NCBI GenBank assembly: GCA_020633415.1
Contig: JACKDQ010000001.1
Location: 806,001 to 870,000, forward strand
Reading direction: 5' to 3'
Origin: Deltaproteobacteria bacterium
GTDB lineage: Bacteria; Myxococcota_A; Polyangia; GCA-2747355
Length of the DNA stretch: 64,000 bases
Shown piece by piece: positions 1 through 9,223 of this stretch. Every line of letters begins with the position of its first letter. Positions within the stretch are counted from its first letter, which is position 1. The translations under genes were made by a program, and so were the position numbers. The notes below the pieces were generated by a model. The model was not told where the DNA came from and made no database searches. It saw only the letters and a list, made by a program, of their open reading frames with translations.

Positions 1-2
1 TG

Positions 3-1373
3 GCTGCCGATGCGACAAAGGCCGACGCGCAAGCTGCAGATCAAGCGCGGTTGCTGCTGGCTGCCAAGGTTGAGCGGCTGGAGCAGACCGTCGCTCAGCG
101 CACCGCGTCGCTGACGCATTTGCAGCAGGCTATCGAGTCGTCGCGGCTCGAACAACAGCGGTTGCAGCAGGGCATTGAGCAGGCGCGGGCGGCTCGGCAG
201 CAGGCCGAAAAGAGAGCCGAGCGGGGAGCCAGTGAGCTTGCCGATGAGCGCGAGTTGACGACGGCACTACGCGAGCAATTGGCGAGCACGATCGAACGAG
301 CCGACAGCGAGCGCAATCAATTGGCGGTCGAGTTAGCAGCGACGCGAGAGCGGCTCTCGGCGGTCGATGCCGAACTTCGGGTGGCGAAGACTGCGGCGGA
401 GCGCAACGAGACCGCGCTTGCTGAGCAAACGGCACGCCTGGAGCAAGTGCAGGCCGATTTCGCGGCGTTTCGCGACGAGTTCGCCGCAGTCGCGAGCGAT
501 GAACTGAGCGAGCCCGAGACGTCCAGTGAGCAAGAACTGCTGCTCGCCGAACTCGAGGGCCATCGCCAACGCAGTGGGCGTTTGACAGATCAAGTGCGGC
601 AGCTGGCCAAGCAGCGCGATGAGCTGCGCTTGCGCCGCCAGACGATGAAAGAAGACCTCAACAACCTGCGGCATACGCTGCAGTTGGTTACTTCCGAGCG
701 CGACCAACTTGCTGCGGAGTCGGTGGCTCAGCAGCAGAGCGCAGAGTCCTGGGCGTCGCGTCGCGCGCAGGAGGTGGCCCACTTGCGTCGGCAGCACGAG
801 GCCGAGTGCGAGAGGCTTCAAGAGCTGCTCGACAAGCGAACGGCCGACCTGGAAGAGGCAATACGACAACGCGACTTGGAGCTCGAGGTTCGTGGCACGG
901 AGCTAGCTGAGGCGGCGCGTCGTCTTGAAAAGGTCGAGCAGGAGATTTGGCTGGTGCGCGAGGAGGCGCTACGCCGGGCTGCTGAAGCAGCGGCGGCGGT
1001 GGCACAGCTTGAGCGCGTCCGTGAGCGTCGAGACGTCACGGGGCCGCAGCAGGTCGTTGTGCCAAAGACGTCTGGCGCGCGCTCGCCGGCACGGCCCGCC
1101 GAGGGCGTCGACCTGCTGGATAGTGCTGGTGGTCTGCCGACGGCTGACGAGTGGACAGCCCGCACAAACGGCGGAAGCGCCAAGGGGATCGATCGACCGC
1201 CTATGCCGACTCCCCAGCCGGTTGCCCGCTTGCGGTTGGCCCGTGTTCGCGCGTCGCGGGATGTTCCGGTGTTTGCCGGAGGCCGTTCAGATCTGCCCCC
1301 GTCCGGCGATGGCACCTTGGATACGGCTGATGGAGCGGCTGAGGCCTCGCCGATTCCCCACGTCGAAGGCTAG
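3..1373 (+). CDS. Coiled-coil protein, 5' end outside the window
   Basis: The reading frame is open to the left edge, so the true start lies upstream; the first in-window TTG (51) is not needed as a start. The visible part (about 457 residues) is a nearly continuous coiled coil rich in Ala, Glu, Arg, Gln and Leu over roughly the first 340 residues. A Pro/Arg/Gly-rich, probably disordered tail follows, ending HVEG. No catalytic motif is seen. Long coiled coils of this type occur in structural, gliding or polarity proteins, but I do not recognise a family and give no function. It is followed after 83 bases by a peptidase gene on the same strand. Confidence 0.75.
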   Translation, partial: AADATKADAQAADQARLLLAAKVERLEQTVAQRTASLTHLQQAIESSRLEQQRLQQGIEQARAARQQAEKRAERGASELADERELTTALREQLASTIERADSERNQLAVELAATRERLSAVDAELRVAKTAAERNETALAEQTARLEQVQADFAAFRDEFAAVASDELSEPETSSEQELLLAELEGHRQRSGRLTDQVRQLAKQRDELRLRRQTMKEDLNNLRHTLQLVTSERDQLAAESVAQQQSAESWASRRAQEVAHLRRQHEAECERLQELLDKRTADLEEAIRQRDLELEVRGTELAEAARRLEKVEQEIWLVREEALRRAAEAAAAVAQLERVRERRDVTGPQQVVVPKTSGARSPARPAEGVDLLDSAGGLPTADEWTARTNGGSAKGIDRPPMPTPQPVARLRLARVRASRDVPVFAGGRSDLPPSGDGTLDTADGAAEASPIPHVEG

Positions 1374-1456
1374 ACCCGTCTTCCGCGAAACAGTCGGATA
1401 GTTGGATTTCACAGATAGCGGGATTTCGCGACCGATATCGTGATACCGTCTCCGGC

Positions 1457-3526
1457 GTGTGGCCGCTGACTCTGACTTTTTTGGCTGTCGTCGGTGCGCC
1501 GCGCCCTCAATACAATATCGAGGTTTCATTCAACGCTGCCGACGCTCGCTTGAGCGGGCGCGTTGAAATTCGCATGGTCAATACCGCCGGTCAGGCCTTG
1601 CGGCGTGTTCCTCTCCATCTCTACCTAAACGCATTTCGCCACGAGGAGTCCACCTGGTATCGGGGCGCCCCCCTGGGTCGCTTTGACAGCGATCGCAAGC
1701 CGAGGCGTTGGGGGGGCATCGATATCGAGCGGCTCGAGCAGCGCGTGGCGAGCGCCGCATATCCCGTTGAGTATCGAGCGATCGCTCCCGATGATGGGAA
1801 TCCGCTCGACCTTTCGCTGATCGAAGTTAGTTTGGCGCGGCCCGTCGTTCCGGGCGCTGAATTGGTGCTTTCGGCTCGCTTTACGGCGCGACTGCCCTGG
1901 CCGGTAGCTCGCGTCGGAATGACCGATCGCTTTGCGATGGTTGCGCAATGGTTTCCCAAACTGGCCAAGTTCTCTCCTGACGCTGATCGCGCAATTGTGC
2001 GAATCGATGGCCTATGGAATGCGCGTCAGTTCCACGCGCCGTCGGAGTTTTCCGCTGACTTCGCGGACTACCAGGTGGCGGTCGACCTGCCCGCCGCTTG
2101 GCAGATCAGCGGGCCGGGGAGAACGGGGTCGCGCACGATCTCCGGCGGTCGAACTGTGACGACCTTTCGGTTGTCGCGTGCGATCGATTTCTCCTTCGCT
2201 CTCGGCAGAGCGCTGGAGCGTCGTCAGCGACTGATTAAGCATCAAGGTGGGGTGGTTGGGCTTGAGCTCGTCGCGTTGCCCGGATCAGAGCTGTCGCGTT
2301 GGGAAGAGATCATCGCGCGGTCGCTGCACTACTTTGAGGGCAAGTTGTCCGCCTACCCGTACAAGTCGCTGTCGGTGGTATTTCCGCCCTGGCAGGCGCG
2401 ACAAACGATGGGAATGGAATACCCTGCGCAGATCGTCGGCACGATAGCGGATGGTTTTTGGCGACTGCCTGGGTTGGCCCGTTGGGGTCAAGCCGAAGAA
2501 GTGTTGGTGCATGAGCTGGGTCACCAGTTTTTCTATGCGCTGCTGGCAAGCGACGAGCAGCGCAGTGCGTTTCTCGACGAGGGGATGACGTCTTACTGGA
2601 CCGAGCGGGCGATGAGTGCTGTTTTTGGCGATCGTTATGTACTCGGCCGCCGCTGGGATGATAGCGAGGTTGGACGTTGGAGTCTCAAGCAGCAGCGAGG
2701 GCGAATCGTCGAGCCGATCGCCAGCGCGCCGACGGCGCTCTACTATCCGGGAAGCACGGGCGCTCAGGCCTACACCCGTCCGGCTCTGACCTTCCAGACC
2801 GCCGAGCGTTTGTTTGGTCGCCCTGCGATCGATCGGCTGTTTGCCCAGTACGTCAAGCGTCATGCTTTCGCTCACCCGACGTTGGACGACCTGTTGATCG
2901 TTGCTCGCGAGCTGGGTCCGGCGGCACTGCCGGCGTTTTTGATCGAAGCCTTTAGCCGCAAAGATCTGCCCGACTATCGGGTGGTCAGTGCGCGGTCACG
3001 GGTGTATCGGGCGCCAAAGGGTGACGCTCGTTGGCGTGGACGGCAGCTTTCCTTGCGCGAGGTCGTTAGAGAGGGTGCAGGTCGAGACGTTGTTGCATGG
3101 ATTCGCCAAGGGGCTTGGTCATCGACCGAGCGACGGGTTGACGGCCGCGCTGTGCGTCGCCGACTGGCGATGCGCCGAGGAACCGCCGCCCGGCATAAAG
3201 AGGGCGCCGAGCTTTACAGCAGCGAGGTTCTACTGCGCGGATCGAGTTGGCTGCACTTGCCGGTCCGCGTCGATTTCCGTTTTGCCGATGGCGTGCAGGT
3301 CTCTGACCGCTGGGATGGCCGGTCCGCCTGGCGCAGCTATCGCTTTGTCCGCCCCGCTCGGCTCGAGCGCGTACAGATCGATGCCGCGCAAAAAATCCTG
3401 CTCGATATCGATCCGGTCAACAACGGCTATTCGCTGAGTGGGATCTCTGAAGCTCGGCGTGACTGGGAAAACTGGCTCGCTGGTGTAACGCAGTTTATTA
3501 GCACGGCGGTTGTCTCATGGTTTTAG
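1457..3526 (+). CDS. M1-family (aminopeptidase N-like) zinc metallopeptidase
   Basis: This 689-residue protein has the gluzincin signature in full: HELGH with zinc ligands His352 and His356, and Glu375 in LDEGM at the canonical HEXXH-X18-E spacing. The GMEYP block about 45 residues upstream corresponds to the substrate-binding GxMEN motif of M1 peptidases. The N-terminal half is the beta-rich M1 saddle domain. A short hydrophobic N-terminus (WPLTLTFLAVVGA) suggests export. The start is GTG at 1457; no better start lies between it and the first conserved strand. Its stop overlaps the start of the next gene by 10 bases, so the two are probably co-translated. It likely trims peptides in the periplasm; the substrate is unknown. 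Confidence 0.85.
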   Translation: MWPLTLTFLAVVGAPRPQYNIEVSFNAADARLSGRVEIRMVNTAGQALRRVPLHLYLNAFRHEESTWYRGAPLGRFDSDRKPRRWGGIDIERLEQRVASAAYPVEYRAIAPDDGNPLDLSLIEVSLARPVVPGAELVLSARFTARLPWPVARVGMTDRFAMVAQWFPKLAKFSPDADRAIVRIDGLWNARQFHAPSEFSADFADYQVAVDLPAAWQISGPGRTGSRTISGGRTVTTFRLSRAIDFSFALGRALERRQRLIKHQGGVVGLELVALPGSELSRWEEIIARSLHYFEGKLSAYPYKSLSVVFPPWQARQTMGMEYPAQIVGTIADGFWRLPGLARWGQAEEVLVHELGHQFFYALLASDEQRSAFLDEGMTSYWTERAMSAVFGDRYVLGRRWDDSEVGRWSLKQQRGRIVEPIASAPTALYYPGSTGAQAYTRPALTFQTAERLFGRPAIDRLFAQYVKRHAFAHPTLDDLLIVARELGPAALPAFLIEAFSRKDLPDYRVVSARSRVYRAPKGDARWRGRQLSLREVVREGAGRDVVAWIRQGAWSSTERRVDGRAVRRRLAMRRGTAARHKEGAELYSSEVLLRGSSWLHLPVRVDFRFADGVQVSDRWDGRSAWRSYRFVRPARLERVQIDAAQKILLDIDPVNNGYSLSGISEARRDWENWLAGVTQFISTAVVSWF

Positions 3527-4488
3527 CCGGAGGCCGCCGCCCGCGTTCGTTGGCTGGGCAGCATCGACTGCTGTTGGCTAAAGCACTGCACTTGCCGATC
3601 TCAGCGTTCCGTTTGTTGCTGCTGCGGTTGCTGGTTGTGCTGTTGCTGGCGCTGGTCGCTTTGGGGATGCTCGCGGGACCACTCGGTCGTTTGACGCACA
3701 GTGGACATTTCGAGCGACCAGGTCCGCTACCGGTGGCCGATCTGCTCCACTGGCTCGACCTGTTGGCGCCCGCGGCTGTGCCGACGCTGGCGTTCGTCGC
3801 TTTGTTTGCGACGCTGATTCAGCAGTTGTTTGCTGGGGCCTTGCTAGAGCTTTGTCAACAGCGCAGCGCTGATGCGCCAGGTCCGTTGCGATTGGTCGGC
3901 GATCAAGGCTTCCGGTTTCTGCCCGTAATGTTGCGGATCACCGCACTTGCTTGGTTAGCGATTGGCCTTGGACTCTGGGCGATCAGCTGGCTGTTTGAGC
4001 TGGTGAGCTCGCGGGCTGATGATTGGGCCTGGTCGGCGTCAGCCGTGTTGGTCTACCTGCCCGTTGGGCAAAGTGTGCTCAGCTTGGCGTGGGTTGGGAT
4101 CGTTGGGGTTTGGGCGTGGTGGATGCGCGTAATCAGCGTCGCTGATCAGCGCCGCTGCGTGCGGCAAACTGCCTGGCTGGCCGCTCAAGCGCTGCGCCGC
4201 TTTCTCGGCCTTGGAGGGCTGCTGGTTTTTTGCCTCGGGCTGTGCGCCTTGCTCAGTGGTAGTGCGTTGCTAATCGTCTGGCGGCAGATTGGACCGCGAG
4301 GCCACCAGATCGCGCTGATCGTCACCGCCTGGATCCTCTGGCTATTCGTCGAGGGCTATCTCTGGCAGGCGCGTGGTCGGCTGCTCTGCCTGCTATATCG
4401 ACAGCGACGCTGTGATTCGTTGCGCGATGCTGACGATCGCGGCTTTGGTTGGTGGCAGCGTTTACTGCGGCTTTTTCGCCGCGCGTGA
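3517..4488 (+). CDS. Hypothetical polytopic membrane protein
   Basis: This 323-residue protein has about six hydrophobic helices (around residues 32-54, 84-108, 137-162, 175-208, 228-252 and 262-282) and a positively charged N-terminus and C-terminus. No transporter or enzyme motif is recognised. The ATG lies inside the last codons of the M1 peptidase gene, which implies translational coupling and perhaps a shared membrane role. Its 3' end overlaps the convergent PA14-domain gene by 27 bases. Confidence 0.75.
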   Translation: MVLAGGRRPRSLAGQHRLLLAKALHLPISAFRLLLLRLLVVLLLALVALGMLAGPLGRLTHSGHFERPGPLPVADLLHWLDLLAPAAVPTLAFVALFATLIQQLFAGALLELCQQRSADAPGPLRLVGDQGFRFLPVMLRITALAWLAIGLGLWAISWLFELVSSRADDWAWSASAVLVYLPVGQSVLSLAWVGIVGVWAWWMRVISVADQRRCVRQTAWLAAQALRRFLGLGGLLVFCLGLCALLSGSALLIVWRQIGPRGHQIALIVTAWILWLFVEGYLWQARGRLLCLLYRQRRCDSLRDADDRGFGWWQRLLRLFRRA

Positions 4489-5982
4489 GCCACGAGCTGC
4501 TGGCTGCGGCTTCGTCGCTGGCTTGCTCAGCGCCGGGAGCGGCGCTTGGGCGCCGAGATGTGGCGATGCTTTGGGCGGCGGCGATGCTTTGAGCTGCGGC
4601 GACGCCGTGGGCTGCGATGAGCTTGGCCGTTTTGCTGCAGGCTTTTGTGGCTGCTTGCAGCAGAGGTCCGCCGCGGGGATCGCTGCTAGGTGGTCGGTGT
4701 CGCGGCCGCGTTCGATCGTCGCCACCGTCGGCCCAGTGCCTTCTTTGGCCTCGACGACTAGCGGGTACCAGCCGGCCTTGACGTGCACCGTTTCGCAGGT
4801 GCGGACATTGTTCTTCTTGGTGCTGACGATTGGCTTACCGGCCAGCATCAGGCTTACGCCATCGTCGGCAGTTAGGCAGATCTCGTGCCCCCCCGCTTCG
4901 TGAAAGCGCAGATAGCCTTTCCATCGCACGCTGAAGTGGTCTTGAGGAACCGTTGGCACGACGCGCCCGAAGTTTCGACGGTAGCCGAGAGAGCTTTCCT
5001 CGCGTGTGACGAGCAGCTTCTCGAAGTTCATTCCTTGGTAGTAGCTCGCTTGAATGCCGCCGATGCCTGTTGGGGGGCCCGCTGCCAGCGGGGTAAGCGG
5101 CCAGCGCGCAACAAGCAGCGCAGTCAAAGAAACAGCGATTGCCAGTCCTGTGGTGCCCAGGGAACCGAAAACGATGCGCCGCCGGCGCTTGCGGCGCTGC
5201 TCGGCGCTGGTGTAACGCTCATAGACGAAGCGCTGAATCTCGCTGAGCAGTAGATCCGCTTCGGCGAGGTCCTCTTGCCAGTCACGCTCAGAAGTCATCT
5301 GCGAGAGTCCGAGCAGGCAGCGGTATCGAGCTTGGGCCGCTTGTCGCTTCAGCCGCAGGTAGACAAACGGTGCGTGAGTCGAGAAACAGCCGCTTGCCGC
5401 AAAATGCTCTTCGAAGGTATGCACGTCTCGATGGTCACGATAAAAGGCGACGCCGGCGGTCAGGTAGAGCACGTCGATCGCCGTGGCGACCGCTTCCGCT
5501 GCAGCGCGCAAGGTAAGCTGATCGCTAAACGGCGAGTCGCGACGGAGTATCTCCAGCGCAGCTTGGCATTCGCGGACGATGCTGCGAAGCTGTCGCCGAC
5601 TTCGTGCTGGGTTTCGCGAGAGCTTGTCAGCTTCGGCGCGATGCCAGGTTTGCGAGGCGGTGTCGAGGGCGTCGGCCTGAGCGTCGATCGCGTCGATCGC
5701 CTGGCGAACTTTGCTGCTAAACACCCACGGGTCGGCTAATGCGCCATGTTCGGCGGAGAAACGAACGATTTGATCTTCGAGGTGTGCTGTTTCGCTGGCG
5801 GTGCAGTCACTGGTGCCCAAAATGATCAGCGATAGGGGGGCCTGCTTGACGACGATCGGCCGCTGCAATTGAGGAAAGGCTGCGACTATCGTTTCTGCAA
5901 GCGTAGCGCTCTCGCCGCGCGAACCGAGAGCCTCGACGGCAGGTTCGACGGAGGGCTTTTCCTGATCGGATTGGTCGGACAT
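4462..5982 (-). CDS. Single-pass membrane protein with PA14-like domain
   Basis: This 506-residue protein has a helical cytosolic N-terminal half, one transmembrane segment (IVFGSLGTTGLAIAVSLTALL, around residues 269-289) and an extracytoplasmic PA14-like beta domain (around residues 305-430). That domain contains QASYYQGMNF, FSVRWKGYLRF, ICLTADDGVSLML and GWYPLVVEAKEG, the usual progression of PA14 folds, which commonly bind carbohydrate. A Pro/Ala/Ser/Lys-rich tail follows. The gene is divergent from the FHA-receiver gene and convergent with the membrane-protein gene, and it stands alone. It may sense or bind cell-envelope glycans; that is inference from the PA14 family. Confidence 0.75.
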   Translation of the reverse strand: MSDQSDQEKPSVEPAVEALGSRGESATLAETIVAAFPQLQRPIVVKQAPLSLIILGTSDCTASETAHLEDQIVRFSAEHGALADPWVFSSKVRQAIDAIDAQADALDTASQTWHRAEADKLSRNPARSRRQLRSIVRECQAALEILRRDSPFSDQLTLRAAAEAVATAIDVLYLTAGVAFYRDHRDVHTFEEHFAASGCFSTHAPFVYLRLKRQAAQARYRCLLGLSQMTSERDWQEDLAEADLLLSEIQRFVYERYTSAEQRRKRRRRIVFGSLGTTGLAIAVSLTALLVARWPLTPLAAGPPTGIGGIQASYYQGMNFEKLLVTREESSLGYRRNFGRVVPTVPQDHFSVRWKGYLRFHEAGGHEICLTADDGVSLMLAGKPIVSTKKNNVRTCETVHVKAGWYPLVVEAKEGTGPTVATIERGRDTDHLAAIPAADLCCKQPQKPAAKRPSSSQPTASPQLKASPPPKASPHLGAQAPLPALSKPATKPQPAARGSRAAKKPQ

Positions 5983-6099
5983 TTACCCCCCGCGGCGGTC
6001 AAGCTAACGGATGATATTCACAGTGGTCCTTTGGATCAAGCCTGGCGTGCGCCAACTGCGATTCGATCGGGGGGATCTCATCTTGCGGTCAGTTCCCGT

Positions 6100-6152
6100 C
6101 GTGGATCCACCGACTTTGCCGGCTTTTGCCCGACAAAAGCAGCGGATCCACG
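6100..6152. promoter_or_regulatory. Nested inverted repeats in a divergent intergenic region
   Basis: A 9-bp perfect inverted repeat (CGTGGATCC at 6100-6108, GGATCCACG at 6144-6152) encloses a second perfect 7-bp hairpin (GCTTTTG at 6122-6128, loop CCCGA, CAAAAGC at 6134-6140). It lies between the divergent PA14-domain and FHA-receiver genes, just upstream of a promoter-like sequence. It could be an operator or a transcript structure. There is no T-tract, so a terminator is less likely. Confidence 0.4.
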
Positions 6153-6162
6153 TTCAGCAAAG

Positions 6163-6192
6163 TTGACCTGGATCGTTTACGTCCGCTAACCA
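6163..6192 (+). promoter_or_regulatory. Candidate sigma-70-type promoter for the FHA-receiver gene
   Basis: TTGACC at 6163-6168 is followed after 18 bases by TAACCA at 6187-6192, about 45 bases before the TTG start. The -35 box is good, but the -10 box is poor. It is placed mainly by position and by the adjacent inverted repeats. Confidence 0.25.
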
Positions 6193-6235
6193 GATAGTGG
6201 CGGAGAAGAACGCGCCTCGAGTTCACTGAGCAACC

Positions 6236-7228
6236 TTGCCCGATCGAACACTTCAAGACATCGCGGTGAGCGTAACTGAGCCGTTGCGTGCGGGGAAGGC
6301 TGCGCTGGTCTTGCTGAGTGGCCCACGTGCCGAGCAGCGAGTCGTCGTCGACCAAGTGCTAATCATCGGCTCGGAGAGCAGCTGTGATGTGCATCTGCCC
6401 GACGAACGAGTTTCCCGCCATCACGCCAAGATCTACCCGACGAGCGGTGGGCTGTACATTTCCGATCTCGATAGCGCCCAGGGAACCTGGGTCAACGGCT
6501 GCCGGGTGCGCGATCGGTTGCTAGCGATCGGCGATCAGATCGGTGTGGGTGACGCGAATCTGCTGCAAGTCGAGCTTGCCGATCGTGACTATCAGAACAA
6601 GCCGAGTGCGATCGGTCGGCTGGCTGCAGATGTCGCCCACGATGTTAACAACATGCTCGCGGCGATTCTCAACAACGTATCGTCGATCGAGCGCGGTGCC
6701 GAGCGCGATGCTTGTTTGCGCGAGATTCGTCGCGTCGCAGAACACGGGTCGGTGCTGACCGAGCGGCTACTTCGGCAGGCTGGTGAGCGTCCGGATAGTC
6801 CAAGTCCGCCGCAACCTGCGCCGCCACTTCGCCGACGCCCGGAAGCGGCCGCCTCGGCGGTGTTGATCGTCGACGACGATGAAATGGTCTTGCGCAGTAC
6901 GGCTCGACTGGTTCGCTCGATGGGATTTAGCGTGCATACCGCGCGGAGCGGTGAGCAGGCCGCGGAGCTGTTTCGCCAGCGAAGCACCGAGATCGCGGCG
7001 GTGATCCTCGACATGGTGATGCCCGGTGGTTATGGCGGTCCGGAGACGTTTGCCGCGCTGCGCAAGGTCGACCCCGACGTCTTCGTGATCGTGCATACCG
7101 GGTATGCCGAACGCGAGCGATTGCGCCAGATGGAACTGCTCGGAGCGCGCGCGGTGTTGCGCAAGCCGCTCGATGCCACCCAACTGGCCGATCTGCTGGC
7201 CGCCGCCACCGTTTCTGCAACGGGCTGA
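6236..7228 (+). CDS. FHA-domain, histidine-kinase DHp-like, receiver-domain protein
   Basis: This 330-residue protein has three parts. Residues 20-115 form an FHA domain (IIGSESSCDVHLPDERVSRHHAKI and a later WVNG), which binds phosphothreonine peptides. Residues 126-190 resemble a kinase dimerisation helix pair with an H-box (VAHDVNNMLAAI, His135). Residues 215-325 are a receiver domain with phosphoacceptor Asp259 in VILDMVMPG and a late Lys in LRKPLD. No HATPase catalytic domain is present, so it probably receives phosphate from a partner kinase and may form a phosphorelay with His135. The start is TTG 6236; GTG 6266 is the alternative and would still leave the FHA domain intact. Confidence 0.8.
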   Translation: MPDRTLQDIAVSVTEPLRAGKAALVLLSGPRAEQRVVVDQVLIIGSESSCDVHLPDERVSRHHAKIYPTSGGLYISDLDSAQGTWVNGCRVRDRLLAIGDQIGVGDANLLQVELADRDYQNKPSAIGRLAADVAHDVNNMLAAILNNVSSIERGAERDACLREIRRVAEHGSVLTERLLRQAGERPDSPSPPQPAPPLRRRPEAAASAVLIVDDDEMVLRSTARLVRSMGFSVHTARSGEQAAELFRQRSTEIAAVILDMVMPGGYGGPETFAALRKVDPDVFVIVHTGYAERERLRQMELLGARAVLRKPLDATQLADLLAAATVSATG

Positions 7229-7289
7229 TTTCAGGCTGTTCTCGATCTGACCGATTGCTCGACGAGCTGCGCTGGTGTAGATCGCCTCG

Positions 7290-8387
7290 ATGAGCCTCGA
7301 GCATCCTAAGGTGCTGATCGTCGGTTGCGGTGGCATCGGCGGCGTTCTCTCAACCTATCTGGCTGCGCAGCAGCGCTGCGAACTTCAGATAAGGTTGCGC
7401 CAAGGGTTGCGCGAGCAGCGGCTGCAGACCGTTGTGGGTCATGGCGGCATGCGACAAGCCCCAGTGCTGGTCGGCGAACAGGTTGCGCTCTCATCGGTCG
7501 ATTTTGCGCTGTTGACTACGCAACCCAATGATGTCGAGCAAGCGGTGCGCACGATCTCCCCGGCGCTATCGCCGCAGTCGACGGTCGTCTGCTTTCAGAA
7601 CGGTCTGTGTGAAGAGCTCGTCGCGCCATTGGTCCCGGCCGGCGTTTCGATTGCTGGCGCGGTGGTCGCCTGGGGGGCATCGGCGCGCGGCGCTGCGACT
7701 TTTGAACGGACATCGGCAGGCGGGTTCACGCTGGGTTGGCTAGTTCCGCCGGCCAAATCGACTATTGCGAACGAGCGACTCGAGCGGCTAGCCGGCCTGC
7801 TTAGCTGCGTTGGGCCGATCCGAACGACCGATAACTTGCTTGGTGCGCGTTGGGCAAAACTCGCGTTTAACTGCGCGATCTCTTCGCTGAGCACGATCAC
7901 GGGTCAGCGGCTAGGTGTGCTGCTGCGCCGCGCGCTGGCCCGTCGACTGGCGCTGGAGATCATCTCCGAGGTCTTGGTGGTGGCCGAGGCATCGAAGATT
8001 GCTGTCGAGCCGCTCGGTGGCACGTTGCGCCCTAAGTGGCTTGCGATCGAGCCTTCGAGCACAACGCTCAGTCTGTTATCAAAGCACTTCTTGATGCTGC
8101 TCGTCGGAGCAAAATATCGTCGGTTGCGTTCGTCGATGTTGGCGGCGCTAGAGCGTGGCCGCACCCCGCCAGTGGATTTTCTCAATGGCGAGATCGTCCG
8201 GCGCGCGGAGCGACTCGGCATTGAAACGCCCTTCAACGCGGCGATCAACGAGCTAGTTTTGCAGCTCGCCGCGGGGCGGGGTACGCCGTCGCTTGAACAA
8301 TTGCTGGTGCTGCAGGCACGCGCGGTCAGTCAGGTCGCGCGCGGCGCTGCTCGAGCATCGCTCAAGAATCCGTGGTCGGCGGCCTAG
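7290..8387 (+). CDS. Ketopantoate reductase (PanE/ApbA)-family oxidoreductase
   Basis: This 365-residue protein starts with a Rossmann nucleotide-binding motif (VLIVGCGGIGGVL, residues 8-20). It continues with the FALLTTQPNDVEQAV and VCFQNGLCEE segments typical of 2-dehydropantoate 2-reductases, which reduce ketopantoate to pantoate with NADPH. The C-terminal half has the helical family fold with WAKLAFNCAISSLSTITG, where the Lys and Asn positions match the PanE catalytic and substrate residues. The protein is longer than E. coli PanE (303 residues), and paralogues with other substrates are common, so I do not assign panE. Its 3' end overlaps the convergent SDR gene by 4 bases. Confidence 0.8.
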   Translation: MSLEHPKVLIVGCGGIGGVLSTYLAAQQRCELQIRLRQGLREQRLQTVVGHGGMRQAPVLVGEQVALSSVDFALLTTQPNDVEQAVRTISPALSPQSTVVCFQNGLCEELVAPLVPAGVSIAGAVVAWGASARGAATFERTSAGGFTLGWLVPPAKSTIANERLERLAGLLSCVGPIRTTDNLLGARWAKLAFNCAISSLSTITGQRLGVLLRRALARRLALEIISEVLVVAEASKIAVEPLGGTLRPKWLAIEPSSTTLSLLSKHFLMLLVGAKYRRLRSSMLAALERGRTPPVDFLNGEIVRRAERLGIETPFNAAINELVLQLAAGRGTPSLEQLLVLQARAVSQVARGAARASLKNPWSAA

Positions 8388-9223
8388 ATAAAGAAGTCGC
8401 CGAGTAGGTCACTGCCCGGTGAAATGGCATATTGGTCAAAGTCGGTTACGCCTGCGTCGCGCAGCACTTCATCGTCAATAAAGAAGTTGCCGGTGCATTG
8501 CTCGCTCGGTTGCGTGAGAATATGGTGGGCGGCATCGGCGATGATCTGCGGGGTGCGGCAACGCTTGATCGAGTCTTCGCCACCCAGCAGATTCTTCACC
8601 GCAGCTGTGGCGATCGCCGTGCGTGGCCAAAGGGCGTTGACCGCGATCTTGTCGCGCCTGAACTCCTCGGCCATACCGAGAACGCACATGCTCATGCCGT
8701 ACTTGGCCATCGTGTAGGCGACATGGCCGGCGAACCAGCGTGCTTCCATGTTGAGCGGTGGGGACAGATTGAGAATGTGAGGGTTGATCGCCTTTTTCAA
8801 ATGAGGCACACAGGCTTGAGAGCAGGCGAACGTTCCGCGCGTGTTGATCTGATGCATCAGATCGAAGCGCTTGAGCGGCGTCGAGAGCGTGCCGGTTAGG
8901 CTGATCGCGCTGGCATTGTTGATCAGGATGTCGATGCCGCCGAACTTCTCGACCGCTTGGGCCACCGCCTGCTCGATTTGCTCGCCGAAGCGAATGTCGA
9001 CCACCAGTGGCAGGGCCTTTCCGCCAGCGGCTTCGATTTCCTCGGCCGCGGTATAGACCGTGCCGGGAAGCTTTGGATGCGCTTCGGCCGTCTTGGCGGC
9101 GATGACGATGTTGGCGCCATCTTGTGCCGCGCGCAGAGCGATCGCCTTGCCGATCCCTCGGCTAGCACCGGTGATAAATAGCGTCTTGTTCGCCAGACCT
9201 GACATGTCTTGTCCCTTCGTCAT
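8384..9223 (-). CDS. Short-chain dehydrogenase/reductase, HSDL2-like
   Basis: This 279-residue classical SDR has the cofactor motif TGASRGIG, the NNAS structural motif, and the catalytic YxxxK as Tyr170-Lys174 (AYTMAKYG). The sequence between LNLSPPLNMEARW and that motif, and the C-terminal CTGNFFIDDEVLRDAGV, resemble the HSDL2 (hydroxysteroid dehydrogenase-like 2) subgroup; the substrate is unknown. The ATG at 9223 overlaps the stop codon of the helicase gene in the arrangement TAATG, so translation is probably coupled. A second Met at residue 7 (MSGLANK) is the alternative start. It is the last gene of the acs > helicase > SDR operon. Confidence 0.85.
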   Translation of the reverse strand: MTKGQDMSGLANKTLFITGASRGIGKAIALRAAQDGANIVIAAKTAEAHPKLPGTVYTAAEEIEAAGGKALPLVVDIRFGEQIEQAVAQAVEKFGGIDILINNASAISLTGTLSTPLKRFDLMHQINTRGTFACSQACVPHLKKAINPHILNLSPPLNMEARWFAGHVAYTMAKYGMSMCVLGMAEEFRRDKIAVNALWPRTAIATAAVKNLLGGEDSIKRCRTPQIIADAAHHILTQPSEQCTGNFFIDDEVLRDAGVTDFDQYAISPGSDLLGDFFI

